DNA of 64,000 nt from Brachypodium distachyon (Eukaryota; Streptophyta; Magnoliopsida; Poales; Poaceae), in assembly GCF_000005505.3 (NCBI RefSeq), contig NC_016134.3, forward strand, positions 10,150,624 to 10,214,623. Direction: 5' to 3'. Within the stretch, counting starts at the first letter, position 1, and every line of letters starts with the position of its first letter. Below are positions 1 through 10,062 of the stretch, in pieces. The notes under the pieces are model-generated. The model did no database searches. It had not been told where the DNA came from and saw only the letters and a program-made list of their open reading frames with translations. The position numbers and the translations under genes were made by a program.

Positions 1-395
1 TGGAACCTTCTTGCAACGTCTGCGATGCACGTGTCTCTAACGACTTGGGAGATGTCACTCCACTCGTCGGTGATCTTGCAATACTTGCGTGCAACGGCTC
101 CACAGGTCATTGCGAAGGCCTTCTGTGCCCTCTCAGGCGACTCTGGGTGGCCTCTGTCAGAGTGCCGGGTGACCACGTAACAGAACTCCTTCAAGTTGTG
201 GCTCCCCCTCGGCGTCTTCTTCCTTGGCTTCTTAGCGGGAGTTTCAGAAGGTTGCGGGTTACTCTTGTTGTTGCGCTCTTCAGACCTAGAGGGGCCTGAG
301 CCAGAGCTGGCAATTTGCTCTCCCGATGAAGACTCTTCATCGACACGATCTACCTCCTCCTGATCAAGAACTAGGTTCTGGCTACTCTTGTCCAT
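1..395 (-). CDS. CACTA second ORF (TNP1/Transposase_24-like), N-terminal 131 residues, runs off the window
   Basis: An open frame runs from an ATG at 395-393 to the window edge without a stop. The first 65 residues are acidic and then basic and low-complexity (Ser/Glu, then PAKKPRKK, a likely nuclear signal). They are followed by a more ordered segment with FCYVVTRHSD and KYCKITDEWSDISQVVR. This resembles the plant-transposon domain that follows TNP2 in grass CACTA elements, where the second product is thought to bind the subterminal repeats. The assignment rests on position (downstream of TNP2 on the same strand) and on general resemblance; the diagnostic C-terminal half is not in the window. 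The start was chosen as the first ATG of the open frame. Confidence 0.55.
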   Translation of the reverse strand, partial: MDKSSQNLVLDQEEVDRVDEESSSGEQIASSGSGPSRSEERNNKSNPQPSETPAKKPRKKTPRGSHNLKEFCYVVTRHSDRGHPESPERAQKAFAMTCGAVARKYCKITDEWSDISQVVRDTCIADVARRF

Positions 396-1540
396 TTCGT
401 ACCTATGCCATCAAAACCATCAAATATGTATCGGCCGAAAATTTCGGCATGACCTATGCTAAAAAACTAGCAAATTTTCTCTACTAGGAGCTCGAAACCT
501 GCATAAAAACCCCACCCGCATATGTACCCCCTCGGCACGATGGCCGGCCCCTTTTCGAATGACCCGACACGATGGTCGGGCCCACAATTCAGTACTCATG
601 TGTATATAGCATATAAAAAATCATGTATATAATGCATATACTCATGTGTGCCCATCTAACTCAATTATCCACTACGACAAACTACATGCTCTTATAAATC
701 AGCAAGCTAACACTTGTATACATATGACAGCAACATATACACAGCAACAAAGAATATATATGACAGCATCACATAAAGAACCTAATTATATAGCAGCAGC
801 AGTAAACATCATGTTTAAGGTGGCTTGAATAAGCAGGAAGGCTAAACAATATAAGCAGGAAGGGTAATGTGCAGCAGTAAACAACATGTTAAGTTCTAGG
901 AGCACAAATAACAATGTGTGCCCATGTACTAACCCTACAATGTACTAACCCTATATCAAATTTTCATAATCTAAATCGGGATATTGCCCATGTACTAAAT
1001 TTGACAGCAACAAACCCTTCTAACAGATGCTGAACTCTCAATTTTCATAATCTAAATTGGGATATTGCAATCAAATCCTAACCCTAACCTGTGGCTCGGG
1101 GAGGAGGCGGTCGGGTGAGGACAACGCGGGGTGGCGGCGCTCGGGGAGGAGGCGGTCGGGCTCGGGGACGACAGGCGGCGCTCGGGGAGGAGGCGGTGCG
1201 GGGTGGCGGCGGTCGGGCGAGGACGACGCGGGGAGGAGGCGCTCGGGCTCAGGGACGAGGACGCGGCGTCGGGCTCGGGCGGCGTCGCGGAGGAAGACGG
1301 CGGCGGCAGGCAGGAGGCGCTCGGGCTCGGAGAGGAGGAAGACGGCAGCGTCGGGGAGGAGGCGCTCGGGCTCGGGGACGAGGACGCGGCGTCGGGCTCG
1401 GGCAGCGCGTGGGGTCGACGGTGGCGGCGGCGCGAAAATCCGGCGGCGCTTCCGCTAGGGTTAGGAAATCCCACAGCTGGTCTCTCTGGTTAGGTGAGGA
1501 CGTGTAGGCAAGAATGATTCTAAGTGTTTCGGCGGGTTCC
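396..1540. other. CACTA interior, noncoding, with a G-rich repetitive block
   Basis: From 396 to about 1080 the sequence is AT-rich, with no coding signal. From about 1091 to 1450 it becomes a very GC-rich block built from irregular repeats of GGGGAGGAGGCG and TCGGGCTCGGGGACGA. Several overlapping frames are open here on both strands only because the block lacks stop codons. It looks like the GC-rich leader of the minus-strand second ORF, comparable with the one ahead of TNP2 at 5500-5930. I see no gene in it. Confidence 0.5.
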
Positions 1541-1543
1541 GTT

Positions 1544-1700
1544 ATATACCCCATGCACATCAGTAACGGGCGGATAAGGGATGCGACCGTTACTGATGTG
1601 AAGAAGAACATCAGTAACGGGCGTGTGGCTCAGCGACCGTTACTGATGTAAAAACATCAGTGGCGGTCGCACAGTAGCTGACCGTTACTAATGTGCTGCT
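1544..1700. repeat. Internal block of CACTA subterminal-type repeats
   Basis: Copies of CATCAGTAACGG and its reverse complement CCGTTACTGATG occur at about 1560, 1595, 1609 and 1637, with diverged versions (CATCAGTGGCGG, CCGTTACTAATG) at 1660-1690. These are the same motifs as the subterminal repeats at 5940-6280, but they sit between the two minus-strand ORFs, far from the known end. Confidence 0.8.
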
Positions 1701-1727
1701 ATGCTTCTTGGGAGTTGTATTTCTCTG

Positions 1728-1880
1728 GTATTTGTGCATTTCTCTAGTACAAATTTGTATTCATGCATTTCTCTAGTACAAATTTCAATTCATGCATACA
1801 AATTTCAAAAAATCCATCACATGCATACAAATTTCAAAAATTACATCACATGCATACAAATTTCAAAAAATTCACTTAGT
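1728..1880. repeat. Short tandem repeats, about 30-bp unit
   Basis: CATGCATACAAATTTCAAAA recurs three times at roughly 30-bp spacing (1791-1865). It is preceded by two copies of a related unit, TGCATTTCTCTAGTACAAAT (about 1735-1790). The block lies just past the 3' end of the TNP2 reading frame. Confidence 0.75.
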
Positions 1881-1956
1881 ACAAAGTTTGCATTAATATT
1901 CAGTACGAGTACATTTTTACAATGTGACTACTAGTGCTTCTCCTTCCTTCGGTAAG

Positions 1957-4900
1957 TCATAACTTGACTCCTCGCAGAACTGCTTCTGAGGTACGTTTTT
2001 GTGGTATTTTCTCGCTGTCGCTCCCATCACTTCTTCTTTTCCCTCTTCTTTTCCTCGTTAATATCATGTGTTCCGCTTCTTCGTCATCTGCGGTGGTCGT
2101 CGGATCATGGAAACCTTCGTAGTCTTCTTGTGAAGTAACTCCGTCCACTCCAACAATGCTTTTTTTCCCTCTTCTTACTACGACGCGGCCTTTATTTGCC
2201 GGGTCGTCTATGTAGAATACCTGCTTGCATTGTTTAGTAAAGACCCATGGTTCCTCTCTTGCCGGGATTTTTCTCACGTCAACTTGTTCACGAGGGATCT
2301 TAGGAGGTAGCACCATCGTCGTGAACCTGTGACTTTCTTCTTTGTCACCTTTGGTCCATCTTACACGGAACATTGGGATCTTTGTGATCGAGTACTCCAA
2401 TTCCCAGATCTCCTCGATAACGCCGAAGAACGCTTTGGATTTGTTGTTGTCGTCGGTCGCGGTCTCAGAAGTCATGACTGCACCACTATTTTGATACGTG
2501 CTTTTACGGTCCTGAGACGCAGTGTAGAAGTTATAGCCGTTGATCGCATATAATTGCCAAGTAGAGACGTGGAAAGCAGGTTGCCGTGACAAACATGCAA
2601 CCGTCTCTCCTGATACATTGGTCGTCTCCCTGCCGTACCAATAATTCTTCAGCCACGCCGCGAATGTTTTATTGTGCTCCCAGTGGATCCAGACTTCTCC
2701 TCTTTTAGGGTTTTCATTTCGCAGTTGTTCCATGTGCATTTCCTGATAAGGCCGGCAGCAATCGACAGTTTGCAACACAACCAAATGTGCTCTTTCAAAG
2801 TCAGCTTCCCTTCCTCTTCCATAGACATTAAGGAATGTATGTCCAAGGCCACCTTCGCCATCGAGCTTGCCCTTGTGCCGTGATTCGGGAACACCTATTG
2901 ATTTCTGATCGGCCAACCAATCCGGCAGAACTTGATGCACTCTTCTGCCCTAAAGCCTTCCACGATGCTACCTTCCGGACGCGATCTGTTACGAACGCAC
3001 CGCTTCAGAACCCCGTTGTATCGTTCAGGGCCATACATGTTATGCAGGAACGAGGGCCCTAGGGACAGGATCTCATCGCATATGTGGATCATTAGATGGA
3101 CCATGATATCGAAGAATGATGGAGGGAAGAACATCTCGAGCTCGCACAGAATCTGTATCATACTATCCTTCAGTATCTAGCATCGTCTAACGGTGATTGA
3201 CTTCTGCGAGATGCTGTCAAAGAAGTCAGAAAGCTTCATGATTGTCTCCCTTACGTGCGGCTCCATGATACCTCTGATTGTGACTGGAAGTAACTGAGTG
3301 AGTATGACATGGTTGTCGTGAGACTTCATGCCAGATAGCTTGTGACTCTTCATGTCAACTAGATGCTTGATGCTCGACGAGTAGTTCGATGGGACTTTAA
3401 TGCCTTGCAGGCACTGGCACATCCTATGCAACTCGTCTTTGTACGGGTTGCAACATGCAAGACGACACCGCGTGGTCACCGTCACGAAACCAATCTTGTC
3501 GACTGCCGACACTTGATTTTTGCCCCACAACTCTTTCCTGATAGACATGAGTTCTAGGTCCTTCCGTGCGTTGGGTCCATCTTTCGTCTTCTCTGGAATG
3601 TTCATCAGCAACCCCAGCACGCTGTCGCATACATTTTTCTCCACGTGCATGACATCTATGCTGTGGCGGCATTCTAAATGTGCCCAGTATTTCAGGTCCC
3701 AGAATACGGATCTCCTTTTCCACACGACGCCTTCAGGTTCCTTATATTTCTTCGCAGCAATCTTTCCGGGGACAACCTCAAGATCGTTCACAATTTCGAG
3801 GATTTGCATACCAAACTTCTCCTTCGGCGCTGTCCCGTGCTCCGTCTTCCCATTGAACCTTTCCTTGTCATCACTCCAAGGGTCTTTAGCATCCAACCAC
3901 TTTCGGTGGCCCATGTACACAATTTTGGATGAAGCGGGCAATTTCTCCGATGTCGTGTTTTCCCCGCACTTTGTACAGGCCTTGTAGCCATGTGTCACCT
4001 GGCATGAAGTATTTCCATTCGCGGGGTAGTCATGCACGCAGGTCAGAAGCGCTGCTCTCATCGTGAAGTACTCCCTCCTGTTTGCGTCCCAAACCACTCT
4101 GCCAGGGTTCCAAAGCTGTTTCAGCTCATCCTTCACTAGCTGCAGATACACATTTAGGTCAGCTCCCGACTGCTTTGGACCCTGTATGAGCATGCACATG
4201 TGGATGTACTTTCTCTTCATGATTAACCCTGGAGGAAGGTTGTAGACAAACAAAATCACTGGCCATGTGCTGTGCTTGTTGTTCATGTTTGCGAAAGGAT
4301 TTATCCCGTCAGTGCTGAGACCGAGCCTCAGGTTTCTGGGGTTTGCCCCAAAATCTGGAAATGCCGTATCGAAGTTCCTCCACTGAGTCCCATCGGCAGG
4401 GTGTCTTAGGACCCCAGCTTCCTGCACACGGTAGTGCCCGTCAGGATCGAATGAAGCCTGCGTCGAATCGTGATAGACGAGATACCACGCATCCTTAACG
4501 TTCTGCATCCAACGCTCAACTCGGCCACCTGTCGTAACATACCAGACAGTCTTTGCTGGCCTGCCCTTCATCACTTCTTCCCCATTGTCTTCGCCAGCTC
4601 TGGCGCTTTTCTTCTTGTATCTCGATGCACCGCATATGTGGCAGCTCTCATGGTTCTCGTACTCTCCAATGTATACCATGCAGTCATTTGGACATGAATG
4701 ATGTTTCACGCAATCCAATCCGAGCGGGCATGTAATTTTCTTCGCCTCGTATGTGCTCTTGGGCAACTTATTTGGCTGTGGAAAAACCGAAGCAAGGTAA
4801 CTCAACAAGCCCGTGAAGCCCTTTTCTGACCAGCATGATGCTGCCTTCAGCCTCAAAAGTTCGAGCGTCACTTCGAGCACGTTGTTTTCTTCGCCAGCTC

Positions 4901-5909
4901 CATCATACAAGGGTGTGTTTGCGTCCTCCAACAATTTTTTGAACTGAGCAGACTCTGCCTCATCTTCGGGGTCCTCCAGCTGGTCCTGTAGGTACGGGTC
5001 ATCTAGCATTTCGGCAATCCTGCCACGTGGAGCTACTTCACCTTCCACATTAGCCTCTTCATCGACCCTTGTTTCTTCCTCGGAATCATTCGCCAGATCA
5101 TACCGCAGGACATTATCATCTTCGCTACCGCTACCGACATCAACCGCATCCTCCCTGTGACAAGTCCAGCGAGAATAACCATCGACAAAACCCGATGCCA
5201 GCACGTGCATCTGAACATCTTCAGGCTTCATCACGCATGTGTTTCCACATTTGCGACATGGGCAACGCATCATCAAAAGTCCTTTTCGTTCCATATCACC
5301 TTTCGTGACTCCAAAAAAGACCGTCCATTCGGTTATCCATCGAGCATTGATTCTTTCCTTGGCGTACATCCAAGAACGATCCTTCGATCTACAACACAAT
5401 ACACAAGAAAACAAAAAAGCAAAATAGTTAGCCTAATCATTGACAAGGAGATTAATGTGCTAATTAACTGGAGTTAACTAAAATTTTGAAATTAGAGACA
5501 TTCGGAGAGAAATTAGAGGCCGGCGAGAAAGATCAGGAGGGAGAGAGAGCACGCAAGCGAGAGGGAAGCTCCAGGCGACGATGAGGACGCCGCATTTGGG
5601 CCGGCGGCCGCGGAGCTCAAAAATTTGAAATTAGGAAAATTCAGAGAGAAATTGGAGGCCGGCGAGAGAGATCGGGGGGGAGAGAGAGATCGGGAGGGAG
5701 AGGAAAGCTTAGGGCTCGAAGATCGGAGCGCGCCGGCCACCGGAGCTCCAAAAATGGAGCTCGCCGGCCATGGAGGCGGCGCCGCCGGCGCGGGGGGGAG
5801 GGAGGAGGGCGTACCTGGGTGCTCGCCGGCGGCCATGGCGCGGTCGGGCGGCACCTCGTCGTCGCCGGAGAGGAAGGGGCCGCAGCTGGTCCGTCACGAC
5901 GCGCGGCAC
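1957..5909 (-). pseudogene. TNP2-type CACTA transposase, disrupted
   Basis: The product would be the transposase that cuts and rejoins CACTA ends. The main frame runs from an acceptor-like site (exon from 5388) to 3177. In order it contains a Transpos_assoc-type N-terminus (SWMYAKERINARWI, Cys-rich CPCRKCGN), a central Transposase_21 domain (TWPVILFVYNLPPGL, LIQGPKQSGADLNVYLQLV) and the start of DUF4218 (LPVTIRGIMEPHVRE). DUF4218 continues in the same frame at 3176-2895 (LCELEMFFPPSFFDIMVHL), and DUF4216 is in another frame at 2940-1957 (YAINGYNFYTASQD, VRWTKGD, QVFYIDD). Two lesions are visible: an in-frame TAG at 3179-3177 and a frameshift near 2920. A possible first exon is 5909-5815 (donor CAG/GTACGCC), which would join in frame at 5388; this join is inferred. 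Family identity is sure; activity is excluded for this copy. Confidence 0.9.
5480..5700. repeat. Imperfect tandem duplication (~139-bp spacing) in the TNP2 leader
   Basis: A segment starting AAATTTGAAATTAG and continuing through GAGAGAAATT(A/G)GAGGCCGGCGAGA occurs at about 5480-5552 and again at about 5619-5690. It lies in the intron or leader of the minus-strand transposase gene. Confidence 0.75.
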
Positions 5910-5939
5910 GACCAGCTGCGGCTCCGCACAGCGTATTTA

Positions 5940-6288
5940 AAACGCGAGTTACATTGGTGTCGGTCGAGGTTTTCTCAACCGTTACTGATAATCGTGTACA
6001 CATCAGTAACGGTCGAGATGGTCCGAGCGTTACTGATGCATGGTTCATCAGTGGCGGTCGCCCCTTAACCGACCGCCACCGATGTAACTCGCGAGTTATG
6101 AGTGTTCATCAGTGGTGGTCAGGTCGCGCGACCGCCACTAATGTGTGGCTGGGCAGGGACGGACGGTGCCCGCTCGGTTCATTAGTAACGGTCGTGGCCG
6201 CGACGGACACTGATGTTTTTTTATCAGTAACGGTCGCGCCGGACCCGTTACTGATGTGGCGTTGCATATAGACCGTTCTGTAGTAGTG
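5940..6288. repeat. CACTA right-end subterminal repeats and terminus
   Basis: At least eight copies of CATCAGTAACGG, CCGTTACTGATG or the variant CATCAGTGGCGGTCG lie in both orientations within 350 bp of the terminus TAGTAGTG (6281-6288). In this superfamily such repeats are the binding sites of the element's own proteins. Confidence 0.88.
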
Positions 6289-6854
6289 CCGGCTCTCATA
6301 GTTTGCATTTGGTACGCATATTGAACTAGGTTAGCTCTACATGAGATCTATATCCTACTAACGAATGGACCATAAGTTCGTGAGGGATTAACTGGTTAAC
6401 TTCACATTATTATCACTGATCTAGTCTTGACCTAGGAAATTACCGTGATTTCTTCAAAAAAAAAAATCCTCCCTGCAGATATAGTTGCTATACTCACCGC
6501 TTCTAAATTTTTTTGGTACACAACAAATGGTCATGTGAATCTACAAAATATTGCAAGTGGTACAGAGTATTCTAATCCCCCCTGCAGAAATAGTTGTATA
6601 CATGTGTGAACTTTTTCCTGAATTTCTTAAAAAATCCAAGTAGTTTGGGACATTGTCAACACTCAACAGCCCCCAATTGGCTGCTCTAAAAAAAGACCCC
6701 AGGTAAATAGATGCGGCAGACTTGTGAGTCAAAGTCTAGAAAACAAAGCAAAAACAATGACCACAAGCTCGAACCAGTCCTCCACAAAGAGGGCACCGCG
6801 AGGTTAGAAACTCCAAAGCTATGATGGTGTCACTTGTGGAACCAGGGCAGACAC
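6289..6854. other. Intergenic, no gene seen
   Basis: AT-rich sequence between the CACTA end and the solo LTR. Only short open frames occur, none with recognisable protein features. Confidence 0.5.
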
Positions 6855-7730
6855 TGTCGGGGGGTTGACCCCGGGTAGGATCACGTCGACACAACTGTAG
6901 CCGGGTTAACAGAGATAGTTCTAGCCGAGATAACGGAGGCTAGGCCGGCTTAGATAAACATGCCGGTATCTCCGAGTGTGACCAACGCTAAGTCGGCTAA
7001 ACCGGCATACCCAGTGCATGTCGGTTCGACTGTTGTATTTCATAAAGCTTGCAGGATCAAGATGACTACGGAACCCCGGCAGGAGCCGGGATCTCTCAAC
7101 GGTCTTATCCTGACCAAGCAGTGCGGAGTAAAGCGAAGCCGTCATCACCCAGGAAAAGCGGTCTGCGCCTGTGCCACGGTGTCAGGCGACCACGCGCTGG
7201 AAGCACCGAAAGGAGATTCCCTGACGAGGCCGGCAGAGGATAGCTGTACCTGCTGCCGGCAGACAGTAAAAGTAAAGTTGTCTTGTCCCCATAGTACTGT
7301 CTGGAGGGAGCAACTCCACATGCTCGGCGGGGCCCGTAGATGGTGACGCTGGACTCGGCCCACATGGCAGTGTACCATGTGGCGCCTATAAATAGACCCT
7401 TACCCCCTGCGGTAAGGGGGGACGAAGGATTCTAGGGTTTCATTTCCCCCTTCTTCTTCTTGTTCTTCTTCTTCTTCTTGTTCTTCTTCTTCCTTCTCAA
7501 GAATACAGCTCAAGGAGCACCTTTGTAATCTCGGCTATCCCCGCAAATACAACAAAAGCAGGAGTAGGAGTCTTACCTCTGCAAGAGGGCTCCGAACCTG
7601 AATAGATTTGTGTGTTCTTACGTGTTTTTGTGCGTGTTCTTTTTCACGTCCTCCCTCCTCCGGATTGACCATCGTCCATCGGCCCCAACTCAAGCCATCC
7701 TATGGCATCTGCCGTGACACCACCACGACA
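6855..7730 (+). mobile_element. Solo LTR of an LTR retrotransposon (876 bp)
   Basis: It starts TGTCGGGGGG and ends CACCACGACA, so it has TG...CA ends with a short TGTCG/CGACA inverted terminus. The flanking 5-mers are GACAC (6850-6854) and GACAT (7731-7735), a near-perfect TSD with one mismatch. A TATA box (TATAAATA, 7387-7394) is followed by a long TTC/TTG-rich tract (7431-7498), as in LTR promoter and leader regions; this sets the orientation as plus. No internal domain or second LTR is present, so the copy arose by LTR-LTR recombination. A gypsy origin is likely from the style but not proven. Confidence 0.75.
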
Positions 7731-7735
7731 GACAT

Positions 7736-8571
7736 CACAAAGAGTTGCAATCGCGGATGTCATTTTCACCAGGACAATGCCATTTCAACACGGTAATTAA
7801 GGAATGGCACAATGCTTTTGCAGTTGCAGATACAGCAGCTAACAAGCAGCGAAGCTTCTCACGGCAGGACGCACATAAGCTCTGAATCGCGTCACACTGT
7901 CACTTCACCGGACCGTTCTGCACCACCAGGATCCTTTCAGCCACCCGCTACATCCCCACGGGTCACACCTTCTGCTCGACAGACTCTGAGGGCCGGGACT
8001 CGAGTGTCCGCGTGGTGCGGCATTTCCACAAATAGGTGCCGGACGTGCACCTCCCACTGAAGGCCAGGTCCTTTTGCACACCTGCCTGGCCTATCTTAGG
8101 ACGCCCCTCTTCTGTTGCAGCACAGTAGGATACGTGCAATGGGAAGGAGGGAACCAGGGGCGGCGGCGGCGCCGGCGACGGCGACAGCGTGAGCGGGATC
8201 TGCCCCCCGGCTCTTGCTACCGACGAGCGGACAAGTAACTCAGCATTTCATATGTGTGTTTGTACGCAACGAAACCCCTTCACATTTTTTTTCAGGGAAA
8301 TCGAAACGAGTAGAACAGAGGAGAAAAAATCGCAAATGAAAAATATAAATCATAGTAACCGATGACTAATTTCCGGAGAACTGAACCATTCCATTAACCC
8401 AACATCCATACTGACTAACTAACCAACGAAAAGATATATGGCATCGAGATAGTGCCAGCCATCCAAAAACAACCAAACATAAACGACACATGAAACTAAC
8501 AATCCGCAGATTTCCAAACAACTAACAGACGACACCACGAAATAACACGACACGCATGGGACAATATCTAG
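7736..8571. other. 3' flank of the GDSL gene, no gene seen
   Basis: Mixed-composition sequence with a short GCC/GGC-rich stretch near 8160. Short open frames lack any recognisable domain. The part nearest 8572 will include the 3' UTR of the minus-strand GDSL gene. Confidence 0.45.
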
Positions 8572-10007
8572 CTAGAACACGTCGAGGAACTCCTGGATCT
8601 CAGCCTCGAGCTGGTCCATGACGGCCTGCCATCCAGCCTGCGTGGGGTGCACATCGTCCCAATAAAAATGCTTGCTGGGGTCTTTGCACAGCGTATACAG
8701 CCGATCATGCTCGTCCTCGCCCCACTCCCCGCAAAAGCCGTCCGGATCCGAGCTCTCGCAGTACGGCTTTAGCTTGAACTTGAAGCGCTTCGACAGCTCC
8801 GACCCGGACCCTAAACAAACATGACCCAGATTAATTCATCCATCAATTAATTAGATGGTCAAACAAACAAACGAATAACAAAATAATGAGAAGAATATAT
8901 ATGAATAAATTTGTAACTAAACTCGCGTGTACCGGGGCTGTGTGGACCGATGATGTTGTCGAAGGCGGTGTTGAGGTCGACGATCTTGACGTTGTCCATG
9001 TCTCCGACCTTCTTGAGCAGCTGGTTGTTGTGTATCATGGCGCCCATGTTGGGGAAGTCTGTGCACTTGGTGTAGTTGCTCGGCCTCGCCTGCCATGGCG
9101 TGCACCCGAGAGGGTGAAGGTTGTTTACGAGGATCTTGTTGATGCCAATGTCCTGTAGCCTCTTCACGTTCGCCGCAAGCTCCGTCGTCACGTTCCCGAC
9201 AAACGCAATCATCTGCATATAAAAGATTGAAAACTTGTCACACTCGGCCTCGGCATCGAATGGGATGACGCAGCGATTATACGTACGTCGGCTTTGTTGC
9301 TGTTGGCGACGCGTGTGTAGTCGTTGCCGGAGATGGCGACGAGGGCGATGGAGTCTTCGAGGTTCCAGTTCCCAATGACGCGGTCGTGGAGAAGCTTCTC
9401 GAACTGGTCGATCTGGGCGGCGAGCGTCGGCAGCTTGAGCCGATGCGGCAGCGGCGGGAGGAACGGCTCGAAAACGCCCGAGCCGCCGACGGCGAAGTTC
9501 ATCCCGAATGCGTCGCAATAGTTTTTAATGGTCAGCTTCGCGCAGGCGGGCCCTCGAGTCTGCCCATGTTGAGCATCGTGGCGAGGATGTCAGGCTGGAC
9601 GAGGTGGTCGGAGAAGCGGCCCGTGGAGCGAAGGCTGCTAGCGGCCAAGGAGGAGGCGCCGTAGGGGTAGTGCCACTGCCGGGTAATCGGGCTCGAGCAC
9701 CACCTCGGGAGGTTGCCATTGTCGGCAAAGGAGTCGCCGAACACAAACATCTTGTACAAATGGGAGTGCCCGCTCTTCAGTCCAACAGGTGGTTTTTTCC
9801 CGGGAACCTTGTCGGATGGCACAGGCGCAGGAGCCTTGACCGATTGCTTGACAGATTGCACGCCTATTTTCAACAAAAAAAGAATTACAAGAGAAATACA
9901 GTTAATCAAGATTTATTATCGAACTCTAAGCAACAACTAAGGAGATTACCATTGATCAGCAGAACCACAGCGAGGATGAGGATAGAAGTCGCCGCTAGCT
10001 TCGTCAT
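8572..10007 (-). pseudogene. GDSL-type esterase/lipase, four exons, one frameshift
   Basis: The family is secreted serine hydrolases acting on acyl esters of plant lipids or cell-wall compounds. Exons by splice signals and frame: 10007-9950, 9863-9287, 9212-8933, 8810-8572. Exon 1 gives a hydrophobic signal peptide (MTKLAATSILILAVVLLIN). Family blocks follow: FVFGDSFADNGN (block I, nucleophile Ser), MNFAVGGSGVF (block II Gly), AISGNDY (block III Asn) and DDVHPTQAGW (block V, catalytic Asp and His). The exons total 1154 nt, one short of a multiple of three. The frame breaks once, at about 9543-9548 in exon 2, between EGPPAR and the downstream LTIKNYCDAFGMNF segment, which fits a single lost base. 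It resembles the At5g03610-like subgroup of about 380 residues. Either it is a recent pseudogene or the base is a sequencing error; everything else is intact. Confidence 0.85.
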
Positions 10008-10054
10008 AGTTTCTGATCGTGTCGCTGGATACTCAGGCGTATGACACGCGCCTG

Positions 10055-10062
10055 TATTTATA
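10055..10062 (-). promoter_or_regulatory. TATA box of the GDSL gene
   Basis: TATAAATA on the minus strand lies 48 bp upstream of the GDSL start codon at 10007. An equivalent TATA box is preserved at 12785-12792 in the duplicated upstream copy. Confidence 0.7.

Larger units (their letters stand above)
1..6288 (-). mobile_element. CACTA (En/Spm) DNA transposon, right part; left end outside window
   Basis: The right end is at 6281-6288, where TAGTAGTG is the reverse complement of CACTACTA, the CACTA terminus; the flanking triplet CCG (6289-6291) is the candidate 3-bp TSD. Just inside it are many short direct and inverted copies of CATCAGTAACGG, the subterminal repeats typical of this superfamily. 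The interior holds a TNP2-type transposase and a second ORF, both on the minus strand, in the usual CACTA order. No CACTAC terminus matching the right end occurs between 1 and 6288, so the left end lies beyond the window and the element exceeds 6.3 kb. The transposase is broken, so this copy could move only with help from another. Confidence 0.88.

Noticed and set aside
669..690. CACTAC string as the left end of the CACTA element
   Set aside because: It reads CACTACGACAAACTAC, which does not match the right terminus beyond the first six bases, lacks adjacent subterminal repeats, and lies inside the element.
1052..1611. Overlapping long ORFs on both strands of the G-rich block
   Set aside because: Translations are low-complexity repeats of Arg/Gly/Ser/Pro and are open in many frames because the repeat contains no stops.
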